A stretch of 64,000 nucleotides of DNA from Amorphophallus konjac (taxonomy: Eukaryota > Streptophyta > Magnoliopsida > Alismatales > Araceae): contig CM040128.1 in the NCBI GenBank assembly GCA_022559845.1, forward strand, positions 179,172,413 through 179,236,412, given 5' to 3'. Shown here one piece after another: positions 30,605 through 41,706 of the stretch. The stretch's first letter is position 1, and each line of letters starts with the position of its first letter. The notes under the pieces are model-generated. The model was not told the origin of the DNA, did no database searches, and saw only the letters and a list, made by a program, of their open reading frames with translations. A program made the position numbers and the translations under genes.

Positions 30605-33418
30605 TCAGTGAGGACTAAAGCCTCGGAAACAGTGTGAGAACGGGCAGGTGCCCGAGGAAGTTAACGTGGAAGGAACCGGGTCGAACCCGGGGGCGGGATC
30701 GGGAGGAATCAAAAATTGATGAATCGAGAGAGGCGGATCCGAAGGGTCCAGACGTAAAGGAGGAGAATCATGGGGAAATGAATCCGGAGGTTCCGGAGGA
30801 AGAAGATCATGAGGGACCCGATGCCCTGGGGGGTGTGTAAAAAGATAATTCAAAGGGGTGAAAAGAATGAAGGACGTGATGACTTGGAAGAACAAAAGGA
30901 TAAATCGAAAGAAGGAGAGGCCCGGAGGTTCCAGGTGGATATGGGAAGGAAGGGCGTGATGCCCTGAGAGAGATGGAGAATAAGATAAGAAATCTGGAGG
31001 TTCCGGATGGGGGTGAGAGATGGATAAAAACATGGAATTAAATAGGGAGGGGTCCGGAGGTTCCGGACAGGGATGAATGTAGGGGTCCGGAAGCTCCGGA
31101 CAACGAGGAATGTGAGGGTTCGGGGACCCTAGAGCAGAGGAGCTTGATGACTTAGATTTAGATGACGGGAGGCGTCTCCTTAACCAATGGACTGCCCATA
31201 AAAAGAAGTTGAATAGCAGCATGAGCAGTGATGGACCGGGATAGGAAGTGAATGAACTGATGTGGGCTCCTTCAACAAGGGATTTATTGTCCTTAAGCCT
31301 CACTTTATGCTTTTCCCTCTTTTTGGTAAATACTCTCTCATAGTGCGGCCCTTCAATCTTCAACACGAGTTCTCGGCCTCCTGGGTTTGCAGGCTGATCC
31401 CAATGATGTGCCCAGGCAGAAGGCCTCTTCTTTCTCTGACCAACCGGGTCCATTAGTACGGTCCGGGCCCACAGGCTCTCATTTGACGGACTTCTAATAA
31501 GGCATTCGTACATGAACGGTAACTCTCTTGGCAAAATATCAAAACAAAGATTTAAGAGCACCGCTTGTGAAGTAGGGATCTTGACATGAAATGGCTCCCT
31601 TGGAAAAAACTCCCGTGATAGATGAACGGTGTCCATCATTGGAAGTTGGATGCTCGTCATAAGGAGCTTCATTTTTGGGGCACCGCTCAAGGCTGTTGGA
31701 ATATCACACGTGATCATGCTGGGTAACATAGGCGTTCGCCTCTTGCATGGAAGTTGGTGGTGAGTAGACATGCTGTTAAAAGCTTCCAACAAGAACTGCC
31801 CTGACCCACCCCTGAGCATAGAGTTCATCATCTCCTCGGCAGTAGAATGTGTCATCACTATGCATGAGGAGAACCCCTTCTTTTGATTGGCCATCTGGAC
31901 TATGACCGAACAAGGGGTAATAAGAGCCTTGAAAGCATGTTGGCCAATGAGTAATGTGATCGTGGTTATTTTGGCCCCTGATTTGGTCAGCACCAATTCC
32001 CGAGGGTCCTTCTTGATGGGCATTGGTGCAGATGGAAATTCGGCCTTCTCAAAGGTGACCGGCACAAGAACCCGAATCCGCATTCGGCAAATTAAATATT
32101 GGATCTTGAATGGCATTGCCGTGGCCAAATTCTTCTTGTCCGATTCTTGAACATCATCTTTGGCACATGTATTTGTAGAAAGACACCCACTCCGAGAGGT
32201 GGTGGAAGGAGGTGAGATTGAGACAACAGGCTCAACGGGTAATGGAGATTCAATGATGGGGGCTATAGGAAGGGTAAGTGGAGGTTGAGACACGACGGGC
32301 TTCTCCTTGTTCTCGAGAGGAGACGAGGTTGGCTCGTGTGCAACAATCAATGGGCCCGGCTCAGGGTTAATCACGGGTTTAGGTAAGGGGAGTGGAGGAA
32401 TAGGAATGGTTGGATTCGGGGTTACAAGGCTAGTGGAGGTTTTAGGTGGAGACGATGAAGGATTACTCGGTTGGGAACAAGAGTTAGTGGAATGCTCAGT
32501 GGAAGCCAATGGTGTGGGGGTTATTTGTACCATTGAAGGGGTGACAGTAGAAGGCTTGGTACATAGGAAACGTCGAATTTTGGTGGTACGTGGGGGGTTA
32601 AGGGTAGAAGGTGATTCATGGTGCATTGATGCGGGTTGTTGGGGTGTAAACCCATCATCGTGACACCATGATGACTCATAAGCAGGGGTAAAACTAGTGG
32701 CTTCATCCTGAGCAGGGGGTTCTTGTGGGAGCAGTGGAAGAAGGAAACGAAGAAAACTCGGAGTAGGTATATATTCAAAATCTTCATAAATTTCATCATG
32801 TGCCATTTCTAATTCTTTATGATCATCAAGTTCAAATGGACGCCGTAGTGGAGGCACGTTGATGAGTGGAGATGGTGTATATTGACATGAAGGGTTTTGT
32901 GGATATGAATGCGGAGGCGGAGGGCCATATGAATGAGCGTAATGAATGAATGGTGGGTGGACGGCATCCACTTGATCGTTAAAACTTGGGAGAACTTCTT
33001 GCTCACTCATATCCCAGATGCCATACTCATCTCTTCTCTCCTTCCAACCCTTCTCCATTTTGGTAATATTATTCATGAAAGCGTGAAGGGGGTTGGCTTG
33101 AGGAGGGGAAGGAGGAAGAAATTTCCTCTCAATAACAGCCTGTAAGGCTCCAAGTTGAGAGCTGAGAGAGTCAACATGAGAAGCCATGAAATCCCAGGCA
33201 TAGGGAACACTAGTGGAGGGGGAAGCTCCACTAACAGTGGCCTGTATTCCATATGAGGACTTATAGGATGGGCCAATGTCCATGGGATGAACCTGTGGGT
33301 CAGGCTGATAGCCCCAGTCTGAGTTATAGACCCCGTAAGAGTCGTGACCTGGGTCGCGCATTTGAGACCCATAACGGAAGGCATCGGCCTCGAAACAATT
33401 GTAATTATATTCAGCCAT
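30605..33418 (-). CDS. T4 ORF1: 937-residue protein in the gag-pro position
   Basis: Begins ATG at 33418 (MAEYNYNCFEADAF) and is open for 937 codons. Visible parts: a Tyr/Asp/Pro-rich N-terminus; a possible helix near residues 75-105 (SLSSQLGALQAVIERK); a long Pro/Ser/Thr-rich stretch to about residue 400; a compact segment near 440-690 (KIQYLICRMRIRVLVPVTF, then ITTITLLIGQHAFKALI) that superficially recalls a retropepsin-like strand but has no D(T/S)G; and a C-terminus with repeated PEPPD words. No zinc knuckle, gag core or RT is recognised. It could be a substituted gag or a decayed gag-pro that stayed open. Function unknown. Confidence 0.7.
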   Translation of the reverse strand: MAEYNYNCFEADAFRYGSQMRDPGHDSYGVYNSDWGYQPDPQVHPMDIGPSYKSSYGIQATVSGASPSTSVPYAWDFMASHVDSLSSQLGALQAVIERKFLPPSPPQANPLHAFMNNITKMEKGWKERRDEYGIWDMSEQEVLPSFNDQVDAVHPPFIHYAHSYGPPPPHSYPQNPSCQYTPSPLINVPPLRRPFELDDHKELEMAHDEIYEDFEYIPTPSFLRFLLPLLPQEPPAQDEATSFTPAYESSWCHDDGFTPQQPASMHHESPSTLNPPRTTKIRRFLCTKPSTVTPSMVQITPTPLASTEHSTNSCSQPSNPSSSPPKTSTSLVTPNPTIPIPPLPLPKPVINPEPGPLIVAHEPTSSPLENKEKPVVSQPPLTLPIAPIIESPLPVEPVVSISPPSTTSRSGCLSTNTCAKDDVQESDKKNLATAMPFKIQYLICRMRIRVLVPVTFEKAEFPSAPMPIKKDPRELVLTKSGAKITTITLLIGQHAFKALITPCSVIVQMANQKKGFSSCIVMTHSTAEEMMNSMLRGGSGQFLLEAFNSMSTHHQLPCKRRTPMLPSMITCDIPTALSGAPKMKLLMTSIQLPMMDTVHLSREFFPREPFHVKIPTSQAVLLNLCFDILPRELPFMYECLIRSPSNESLWARTVLMDPVGQRKKRPSAWAHHWDQPANPGGRELVLKIEGPHYERVFTKKREKHKVRLKDNKSLVEGAHISSFTSYPGPSLLMLLFNFFLWAVHWLRRRLPSSKSKSSSSSALGSPNPHIPRCPELPDPYIHPCPEPPDPSLFNSMFLSISHPHPEPPDFLSYSPSLSGHHALPSHIHLEPPGLSFFRFILLFFQVITSFILFTPLNYLFTHPPGHRVPHDLLPPEPPDSFPHDSPPLRLDPSDPPLSIHQFLIPPDPAPGFDPVPSTLTSSGTCPFSHCFRGFSPH
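30760..31120 (-). repeat. TCCGGAACCTCCGGA-type repeats inside ORF1
   Basis: Imperfect palindromic words ccggaggttccgga recur near 30786, 30930, 31001, 31050 and 31088, with variable spacers, and encode PEPPD/PELPD/LEPPG on the minus strand. The repeat is both a DNA palindrome and a peptide repeat. Confidence 0.65.
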
Positions 33419-34021
33419 CCATCATGTTTTTCTAGAGCATAATAGCATACACCAACAAACGATCAGCAGAGATTAACACACAAGTGAATGCCTTACGTCT
33501 TTTTTTGTGTTTTGATTTTGATGATTTTTTTGTATTTTTAGCGAGATCCGAAGTTCACACAAAATGGGGACCCTAGTTTGTTTTTGTTTTACCGCCGTGT
33601 CAGCTAGGGTCTCTCGTCTCACCACGAATGAAATGACTAACTCCGGAGAACTTCAATGGTACAACCAGCCCAGTGAACGAAGAGGAGATTCTTCGATGTC
33701 GGGGACTTACGGAGGTCCCAGTGTAGGAGATTCTAGTCCGTTGAGAGGAATTCCCAAACGGAGAGTCCTTCCTTCACCGGGAAAGGGTGATCCTCAAAAA
33801 ATGAAAAAAAGGATAGAAAAGAGGAATGGATGTATGCAATGGAATGCTGACAAATATATGGAGTGGGAAAATAACAGAAATAACAGACATATAATAAACA
33901 AAGAACCAATCAAAACTGACGGTGCTGCCGTGAGCACAACGGGGGCGCGCGCGGGCGCAAAGGTGGAGAGGCACGGGTGGTGCCGAACTTGCAAGGGTAG
34001 CCGAAAGGAAGCAGTAGACAG
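33419..34021 (-). other. T4 leader between PBS and ORF1
   Basis: About 600 bp without a recognisable gene; open frames in it lack family features. It contains cgcgcgcgggcgc-rich sequence near 33945, close to the LTR. Confidence 0.5.
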
Positions 34022-34037
34022 CCCACCGTGATCGCCA
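34022..34037 (-). other. T4 primer-binding site candidate
   Basis: TGGCGATCACGGTGGG on the minus strand, 3 bp inside the 5' LTR. T2 has the related ctaGCGATCACTGTGGGA in the same place (62276-62292). Elements of the Tat lineage often use a TGGCGA-type site matching a tRNA 3' end. The exact tRNA was not identified. Confidence 0.6.
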
Positions 34038-34040
34038 ATC

Positions 34041-36251
34041 TGTGAGCGACGTCACGCGGTTCGGGGAAGAGCGGAGAGGGCGCGGAGCGCGCGCGGGCTC
34101 CTCTTTTCTTTCTTTTGGTGTTTGTTTGCTGCAACACAGAAATAAGAGAAGAGAGAGAAGGGGCCACCACGGGAGATTGCTCCGGCGGGGCGAGCGGGAC
34201 AAGTGTGATATAGCAAAATATGGGGTTTAAACGGCCATAGCGGGAAGTGACTCGCCGCGACCTCGGGGGGACGGGAATGGTGTAAAAATTAAATAACAAG
34301 AATTGAAACGGCCATTGGGGAAGTGACTCGCCGCGGCCTCAAGAATATGAGCAGATAATAAGATGACAGAATATAGAGAGAATACAAAGAGCGGGAATTT
34401 AAACGGCCATTGAGGAAGTGACTCGCCGCGGCCTCGAGAACACAAACAGATAAGAATATAACGTATAAGAACGTGAATTTAAACGGCCATTGGGGAAGTG
34501 ACTCGCCGCGGCCTCGAGAAGATGAATAGATAAGAATATAACATATGAAAACGGGAATTTAAACGGCCATTGGGGAAGTGACTCGCCGCGGCCTCGAGAA
34601 TGTGAGCAGAATATAACAGAGTATAAAGAGAATATAAGAACGGAAATTTAAACGGCCATTGGGGAAGTGACTCGCCGCGGCCTCGAAAATAAGATGTGAT
34701 TGCCAGGGGCCGAAAGACCCCAAAATAAGAAAGTGATCGCGCCTACCTCAAGAGCGGGAGATGGCGGGTTGCTTCTTCCTCTCCCTCCGGCCGGCCGACG
34801 GAGAGGGCTTTCCTCGGCTACCCTTGCAAAACAACGACAAACAAATGACAAGTGGATTAGAAAGATGGAGGTGTAGTATTCAAATCCTTGCGATAAAAAT
34901 AACGAAATGATGGCAAGACACACACCTGGTTGGTGTTATCTTTTAAACCCCTCTCGGACTCGAGTAGGAGGAAAATGAGATGATGGATGCAAGAAGTATA
35001 AAAGAAGAGGCGCCCTTATGAAGGGGGATAGAGGATGCGAGATGATGAATGCAAAAGAACTACGAAGAAAAAAAGGGGAAGAAAAGGCTTATTGGATGAG
35101 CCGAGGGTGAAATTCGGCGGAGCTCCGGCAGCGTGGGGACGACGTGGAAGCGCGGTGGATGAAGACGACCTTCCTCTCGCGAGCGTGAGCACCCGAGAAG
35201 CCGGCAGAACCTCCACCTACAAAAGAACCCACGGGTTAGAAAATGACTCCGTAGCCTCTAGGCTCCGGCAGCCTATCGGATCACTTCTGAGCTCTCCCAG
35301 AACTGAGGGGGTGGGCCTCTATTTATAGGGCTCCGGAGGGTGGAGGCGTCCAGGACCCTAGACACCTCCATCAGGGCCGAAATAATAGTTTATTCTATTT
35401 TTATTGATTTTTTTTAGAATACTTTTGTGGAGGCGTCCAGGGTCCCGGACGCCTCAAGCAGGTCCACCGAAAGCCGACGACGGTCGCACGCGGTTTGGCA
35501 CAACGCGGGATTTTGTGAGCGGCGCCTCGTGATTCAGAAATGGGCACGTCCAGCTAACCGGACGTCTCTATAATTTGGATTTTTTCACACACGACACACC
35601 GTCGTTCGGTGGCCGGCGCCCGTGAGGGTTTTGATGGAGGCGTCCAAGGGCCTGGACGCCTCCAAAATTATATTATTTTTTTATTTTTCTTTTGTCTTTT
35701 ATACTAGGGCTGGCATTTTAATTTTTTTATTTGTTTTTATGGAGGCGTCCAGGGGTCTGGACGCCTCCATTAATATATATATATTTAATTATTTTTTGTC
35801 TTTTTTATGCCAAGTGGCATTATATAAATATTTATTATTATTAGTTTTTATGGAGGCGTCCAGGGGCCTGGACGCCTCGATTAAAATATATATATTTTTA
35901 TTTATTTTTGGGCCCTGAGAAAATAATAAAATAAATTAAAAAGATGGGGGCGTACAGAGGCCTGGACGCCCCCATTAAGGCCCGGGTCTGGACGCCCCCA
36001 TTAAGACCCACCCGGGTCCTCAATCGGCGGCCGCCCGGTAGTCAACATCTTGGTTCCGGAACCTCTTGATGCGTCTGACTGGTGTTGATGCCGTCCGAAT
36101 GCTGTGACGAGACGATTCCGGATGCCGAAAAAGGCAGAAGAAGACCCGAGAAAAGGAAGCACTCGAGTGATTCAAAATGCGTAAGCCGTTGCGGGGCGTT
36201 GTATAGTAATAGGAGACTTTCTCAGGAGACGTCAGGAATGGCGTGTCTACA
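34041..36251 (-). repeat. T4 5' LTR
   Basis: Copy of 14479-16661 with few differences. The tandem array lies at about 34227-34683 and palindromes at 35342-35369, 35429-35455, 35636-35663, 35741-35768, 35852-35879 and 35946-35972. An extra half palindrome (ggtctggacgccccca, 35985-36000) is absent from the left copy. TATA box on the minus strand at 35319-35327. Confidence 0.92.
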
Positions 36252-36256
36252 AGTCC
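36252..36256. repeat. Target-site duplication of T4 (right copy)
   Basis: agtcc, same as 14474-14478. Confidence 0.9.
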
Positions 36257-36453
36257 CTGTAGGTGACTATATCCGGGTGTAGATATAGAACCGATCTCAT
36301 ACTCATCGAATGAGTCCACTCGCCTCTTACTCATAAGAGAACGACAACGAGCTTGCACAAGACACATGCAGACAAATAAATGACACACAAACCATGCAAA
36401 CAAACCACACAAAGCAAACCACACAAGGAAAACACACCGACTCATATATGACC

Positions 36454-38046
36454 CTAGACTAAGGTGGTGACATCAAGCCCACTAAGTAGCGGCATCCTGG
36501 GCGATGGGTGAGCCGCCCAACTCCCCCCCCCCAAGGCATAGTACTCATCGGCTAGTGCTTGGTCGGCCTCATAATCGACACACTGAAGCTTAGGAGGTAA
36601 GGTATCTCCAACCCCTAGGGCTAGGGTGGCACGGGCGGGGCATTCATTGGCAATGTGGCCAAACCCGTGACAGTGGAAACATTGCACTCGCGACCTACTA
36701 CTCTCTCCGATAAGAGGGGCCTTACCCTTATCCTCCCGACGGGTAGGGGGCGTAGGTAGCAAGGGTGGAGGTGTAGGCGCCGTGGGCAACAGCGGGGGAA
36801 GTGTCGGGGCCAGGGGACGGGCCATGTGTGCTGGGGGATGGGCAACGGGTGCCGGTGGATGGTGTGGAGGTAGATCCCGTGGTGGGGGAGGTCGAGGTCT
36901 AGGAGCGAAGTGCTCCTGACGGGCGGGCTCCTGAGGATGAGCCATGGGTCCCCTCGGGTATGAACCTAAAGAGCCACGGGAATCACTATGGGGAGGAGCG
37001 GGACTCCACCGAGGAATAGACTCGAACTCTCCCTCGAATTGCTCCATCTCGAGAGCAACTTGATATGCATCCTCCAACTTGTCCACCTTGCGGCGGAGAA
37101 GCTCATACCGTAGGTGCGGGCGTAGACCAAGCCGAAACCGGGAGACGGTAAGGGAATCCTCCTCCGTGGCATCACATCGCAAGTAGTATTCATCAAATTT
37201 GGCGATGTAATCAGAGACGGACCGATCTCCTTGGGTGAGACTTTGCCACCTCTCTATAAGACGCTGGCGGTAGGAGGTAGGGAGGTACTTCTTCCTAAGC
37301 TTATCCCTCATATCGGTCCATGTATCGATCGGGGGTTCTTGATGATGAAACAATAGGTTCTCCATGTTCTGCCAATAGGTTTGTGCTTGGCCTAAAAGTT
37401 TCATCCTGGCATACTTGACTTTTCGTTGGTCCGACATCTCGAACCACTCAAAATATCTGTCCATACCAGCCTCCCAATCAAGATAGACCTTTGGGTCTAA
37501 GGACCCGTCAAAGGTGGGAGGGTCGGCCCGAACGATCCGAATGGCCCGTTCATCCATATCTTGGTCATGGGTACGCCGCGTATGGCGGTGGTCACGACCA
37601 TGTCCCCGTTGCTCATTATCGGACTTATAGTCATGCACCTCGGGGACTTCGTGCCTCCTAACAGCTACCCCTTGAACCCTTGGAGTCACGGGTTGGTGAT
37701 CCGGTTCCGGTTGACCTTGGGTAGGTGGGATGGGTGCATGGGTTGGTCCTTTCTCTAGTGCGGCAACTCTCCGGACCAATCCCTGAACAGACTGGTTCGA
37801 CCCGGCGGCCCTATCCTCTACGGCCTTCATCTTCTCTTCTAGGCAGGTGCCTAGGCCATTCACCTGAGTACTCAACCCTTCCATCCTATCCACTCGAGTA
37901 CTTAACTCTTCCATGCGCTCACTCAACCCATCCATTTTCCCCACAAGAGTTCGGAACAATGTGGTCACTTCATCGGAACTATAGACTCAGGATTCCGCCA
38001 TAGGTGGTGGTGGGGGTGAGTATTGAGTACCTCGACGAGTGGGCAT
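36454..38046 (-). pseudogene. T3 gag polyprotein, nearly intact
   Basis: The homologous start is MPTRRGTQYSPPPPPMAES (ATG 38046-38044), followed at once by a TGA at 37989-37987. The remaining frame is open for over 500 codons to 36454, so a downstream start could still give almost full-length gag. Order: coiled-coil N-terminus with LSERMEELSTRVDRMEGLS-type heptads, basic linker, Retrotrans_gag core (FDGSLDPKVYLDWEAGMDRY, KLLGQAQTYWQN, DYIAKFDEYYLRC), proline-rich linker, CCHC knuckle CFHCHGFGHIANEC, acidic tail. Gag forms the virus-like particle that packages element RNA in the cytoplasm. No pol follows. Closest relative: T1 gag. Confidence 0.88.
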
Positions 38047-38182
38047 GCAAGACACGGAGTAGGAGACACCGACTAAGGCAAATGCACACTACAAGATGAT
38101 GCACCTAGACGTAACCAAAACTCGGCACGTCACGGAGTTAATCGATCCGAAGATCACTCGCGCAAGTGTGCGGCCTTCCTGA

Positions 38183-38195
38183 TAGGCGTAGCCTA
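38183..38195 (-). other. Conserved leader palindrome of T3
   Basis: TAGGC-TAC-GCCTA in the leader between PBS and gag, the counterpart of 1469-1483 in T1 and 46120-46132 in T5, in the same flanking context. Confidence 0.6.
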
Positions 38196-38361
38196 ACGTT
38201 CGGACAACACTTTTTGATATATCGAGTAAAGGGATGTATGCGACCCAAAAATGACTCTTTTTGTTGTTTTAAAAATATGATGATCTTAGACTCGACGTAG
38301 ACAATGAATAAGGACTAGACGTAAATGACACTCTTTTTTTTTGACACCCTAGACTCAACTC

Positions 38362-38373
38362 GCTCTGATACCA
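38362..38373 (-). other. T3 primer-binding site (initiator tRNA-Met)
   Basis: TGGTATCAGAGC on the minus strand, 3 bp inside the 5' LTR. Confidence 0.9.
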
Positions 38374-38376
38374 AAT

Positions 38377-40019
38377 TGATGCGGGATGAGACCACGGAGA
38401 CGATAAGCTCGTGACTGTCCCTTAACGAGGGAAGCGTCGGACGTGCACGGTTGAGAAACCGGCAATGAGCTAGGGTGATCGGCTCTCTCGTGTGCCCGGA
38501 TCGGGTCACGGGACGGTCTCGCACTCTCTCGCAGCAGCGGTAATGAATAGATAAAGCGAGCTAGATATCCCTACACATGCTCTCTAGTAGCGGCATAAAC
38601 AAATATATATGAAGTAAGCAAAATGCCGAGAAGGGAGCGAAAATGATACCTCCACGCGCTCGGCGTGGGGAAGACGGACCCGGCCGAAACTCGTACTCCC
38701 GGGACAATTAATACACCATATTACAGCAAATGAATTACTGTCCACTCCACGCAGGGAGGTAAAGGGCTACACAAACGGGCCCGGGAGGACCGAATTCGGG
38801 TTGACGGGCGACTTCTCGTGTCTCTTCGGCAGCACCCGAACTAGTGACGGTGGGGCCCACGTGCTGTCCGGAGGGGTCGAGTGGGACCCGGTGACACCGC
38901 TGTAGTGGGGACACTTAGGGAAGCGTTCCCTGGGCTGGCGGCACGCTGGTTCGTCGGCCGGAGGCCGGGCGGCTCCGATTGGCACCGGTCGGAATAACCG
39001 GCCACGGACCTGCCGGTTCTGCTTTCCGGCGCGCGCTCCGGCGAGAACGGACGCTGCGATCAGCCCCGACGTCGGAATGCGACGAAACCGGTGCCGTTGG
39101 AAAGATTCTTTGAAGGGCTTAAACCCAAGGTGATTATAGAAAAATAATCAAACCTGTACTTCTGATTGGCGAATTTTGAAGGTTGCTGTTGTACAGTTCC
39201 TGAAATCTCAGGTCAGTAGAGAACTTTCTTGTGGATTGCCTTTGACCGCAAGGTAGACGTCCGAATCTGGGGTTGTGTTCATAAAAATTGCAGCTTGAGA
39301 TCTTCACGTGGTGGAGAGTAGATATTCGAACAAGAAGCCTCTATCCAGGATGGACAGAACACCGAAGGCGGCTCCGCGGCGGCGGGATGGCGGCACGAAC
39401 GGCGGCGGCGGCGACACCGATGATCACCGGAGGTGGGGGGAAGGAGATATCACTCTAGAATGGGGGTTGGGGATGAAGAAACCAGGGGGAGAGAGAGGAG
39501 AGGTCGAAATTCTCCAAGAGAGGGGTTCTTGCACAATGATTTTTTCACTTTCATTAATATTCAAATGGAAAATACAAGTATTTATATGCCTCCAATCTAA
39601 TCCAATCTCTACCATTGGATCTAGGGATGGGGAATGAATGGCCTAGATTAAATTTGACCAACACACACAAAAAAAACAAAACAACCCAAGTGGGAGACAA
39701 GCTTGACATGGTAGGTAGCCTACCTTAGACTTTTTACTCCCTTTGTCTACCCATGTGGCATTTGACATTCAACCCTTCTAGATGGCCACCTAGGATGGTT
39801 GACCAGCCCCACATATGTGACATGGACCAATGGGAAAGGGCTGAGGGTCCCCTTGCTGGTCCTACTGTATAATTGCATAAAAACCCACACAATCCATGGG
39901 AATGACGCATTGGCTTATAAAGCCGTACAATTGTGCATATACATTCCCAAGGATATAACACAAACTAAAAGGACATAAATGCAAAATTAAATGTACATGC
40001 TCGGCGTCGATTCCCATCA
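38377..40019 (-). repeat. T3 5' LTR
   Basis: 1643 bp, plus-strand ends tgatgcggga and gattcccatca, matching 12592-14233 along its whole length. Confidence 0.92.
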
Positions 40020-40024
40020 TAGCT
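40020..40024. repeat. Target-site duplication of T3 (right copy)
   Basis: tagct, same as 12587-12591. T2 sequence resumes here. Confidence 0.9.
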
Positions 40025-40114
40025 CTTATAAGAAGAGGGGGATCCTAAATTCGCAACTTACACCACACCCCTCTTTCTAGGCCTCAAACTTTTGTTATTC
40101 TTCATCAAACCATC

Positions 40115-41563
40115 ATGAAAAGATCCTTTGAGGAGAGTTCCATGGAGGGGGCAGCTTATGAACGGCCAAAGCCGGCCAAGAAGGAGCGTGAAGTGCTCCA
40201 ACGGCTGACTACGATCCCTCGTCATCTCTGCTCGAGCCCTTTGAGAGAGGTATGTTAGCATGATTTCATTCAAGTCAATTTATTCATTCACTTACATGTT
40301 CTTCCTCTCTTTCTCATTTTCTTTTTTCTTTTCCCTCCATCTCAACTTCTCCCGGGCTCCAGGCGTTATTCCACTTTAAAGTGGATGGATCCGATGATCC
40401 ATGCGTTGCCCCTAGCAGTGACATCCATCCTGAAGTCTTGGCACCTACACCCACTCTTAGTGCTAGGCAAGAAATACCCAAAGCTCTCCTTTGACTAGCA
40501 CAACATCTCGGCTCTGGTAGAAATCTGGCACCCTCAGACCCATACGTTCATATTTCCATCATTTAAGGCCGCTATCCTACAGGAAGAGGTAGAGACCTAT
40601 TTTTCCTTTCCTAGGTCTAAGGTGGGTAAGGAGGACCTAGTGTGTCACATTGTTGCCCCTATAGACCCTAGCCTTATCTTGGGAGAGTTTATACCAGATA
40701 GGAAGGACATCCGCGCCTTCATAGGCCCACGTCAGATCCACCTTCTTCCTCTTAGCCAGTGGGTAGTTGAACATTGTAGGAATAGCTGTGGGTGGGATGA
40801 GGCCATAGCCAAGGCCGCGTCTATTTACCTGTGTGGGGCCATCTTGTTCCCCTCTGTCGACCATGTGCTACAGACTCCTATCCTTAGTACCATTAGTGGC
40901 CTGTGGCAGGGTCTTTCTATCTCCCAGGCCATCCTTGCCTATTTGTACGAGGGCCTTACCTCAGCAGCTCTAGGAGGTCTTCTCTTCGGCTCCACGGTAC
41001 TCTTAGAGTGCTGGATAGGCGTCAGGATGAAATTCGTCCATAAGGAGGACACCACTTCGGCTAGTCAGATCTTCGGGAGCCATCCCCTTTTCTTCATAGG
41101 TGGCACCTTCAGGTTCTCTCCACAGGTAGAGTGCAGGACATCAGAAAAAAAGACTAGGGATGAATGGCGACTCTACATGAACACCTTGCCCCTGCATCGG
41201 TTCATGATGCGCCCTGACTTCCTCCACGGCACTGCGGTCAAACTTCCTAGGAGGCCAGGCTTGGATCTGAGGCTCGTGAACGACACTGCACTGGCGATGT
41301 ACATCCCGCACCGGTGCTACTTTCAGGTTGGAGTACCCAGGACCGTACTACCAGCACTACCCCACCTTCCCGCATTACAGTCGAGGAGGATAGGGACGGA
41401 GGAGGACGAGCAGGCGGTCAGGAGAGCCCTGATCATGTGGGAGGTGAGCAGGGTGCTTACCCTTCCGACGGAGGCTTCGGAGGCTCTAGAGACGCACCAG
41501 GCATATGTGAGAGAGCTGAAAGAGATACGTCCCCACGGGGATGCCCAGCGGAGGATCTTGTGA
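40115..41563 (+). pseudogene. T2 antisense gene: PMD-like (DUF7745-type), two exons, broken
   Basis: Homologue of T4 gene D. Exon 1 is 40115-40249 (MKRSFEESSMEGAA..., ends AG before gtatgt); exon 2 begins about 40363. The core ALVEIWHPQTHTFIFPSF starts near 40515, then LAYLYEGLTSAALGG, IPHRCYFQVGVPR and the tail AYVRELKEIRP to a TGA at 41561-41563. A stop in the homologous frame (SFD*HNIS, near 40493) and a one-base phase mismatch at the exon 2 start break it; from about 40500 onward the frame is open. A TATAAGA box at about 40026 is its likely promoter; T3 insertion cut it from its upstream AACGG array at 12240-12465. Family call is by pattern only. Confidence 0.75.
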
Positions 41564-41621
41564 TTTTTATTTTTTCATGATGCTTGATATAGAGACTTAT
41601 GCTTAGAGGGGTATATAAATG

Positions 41622-41627
41622 AATAAA
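41622..41627 (+). terminator. Polyadenylation signal of the T2 PMD-like gene
   Basis: AATAAA about 60 bp after the stop codon. Confidence 0.5.
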
Positions 41628-41706
41628 ATTGATGACTTGATTGATTTGAGTTTGGCTTTTCTTACATGTGATTGAGTGAGTTTGGGGTATGATCTCAGGA
41701 TGAACA

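Larger units (their letters stand above)
14479..36251 (-). mobile_element. T4: Tat-lineage derivative with four antisense genes, 21.8 kb
   Basis: LTRs are 14479-16661 and 34041-36251; TSD agtcc; inserted into T3. On the minus strand: 5' LTR, a primer-site candidate (34022-34037), leader, a 937-residue ORF (33418-30605), integrase (about 30523-29357), a non-coding 3' region, and the 3' LTR. The plus strand of the 3' region (17842-27588) carries four spliced genes. No gag core, protease or RT is recognisable, so the element looks non-autonomous and dependent on a T2-like partner. T2 and T4 share the non-coding blocks around the antisense genes. Confidence 0.88.
12592..40019 (-). mobile_element. 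T3: gag-only chromovirus, minus strand, split by T4
   Basis: LTRs at 12592-14233 and 38377-40019, with TSD tagct on both sides. On the minus strand: 5' LTR, PBS (38362-38373), leader, gag (38046-36454), a short spacer, then (after removing T4) a chromodomain/pol tail remnant and polypurine tract (14473-14234), then the 3' LTR. Without T4 and its duplication it is about 5.65 kb. It has no protease, RT, RNase H or integrase, so it must depend on enzymes from another element, like the TR-GAG class of non-autonomous elements. T1 and T5 have the same gag-then-pol-tail design. Confidence 0.9.
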
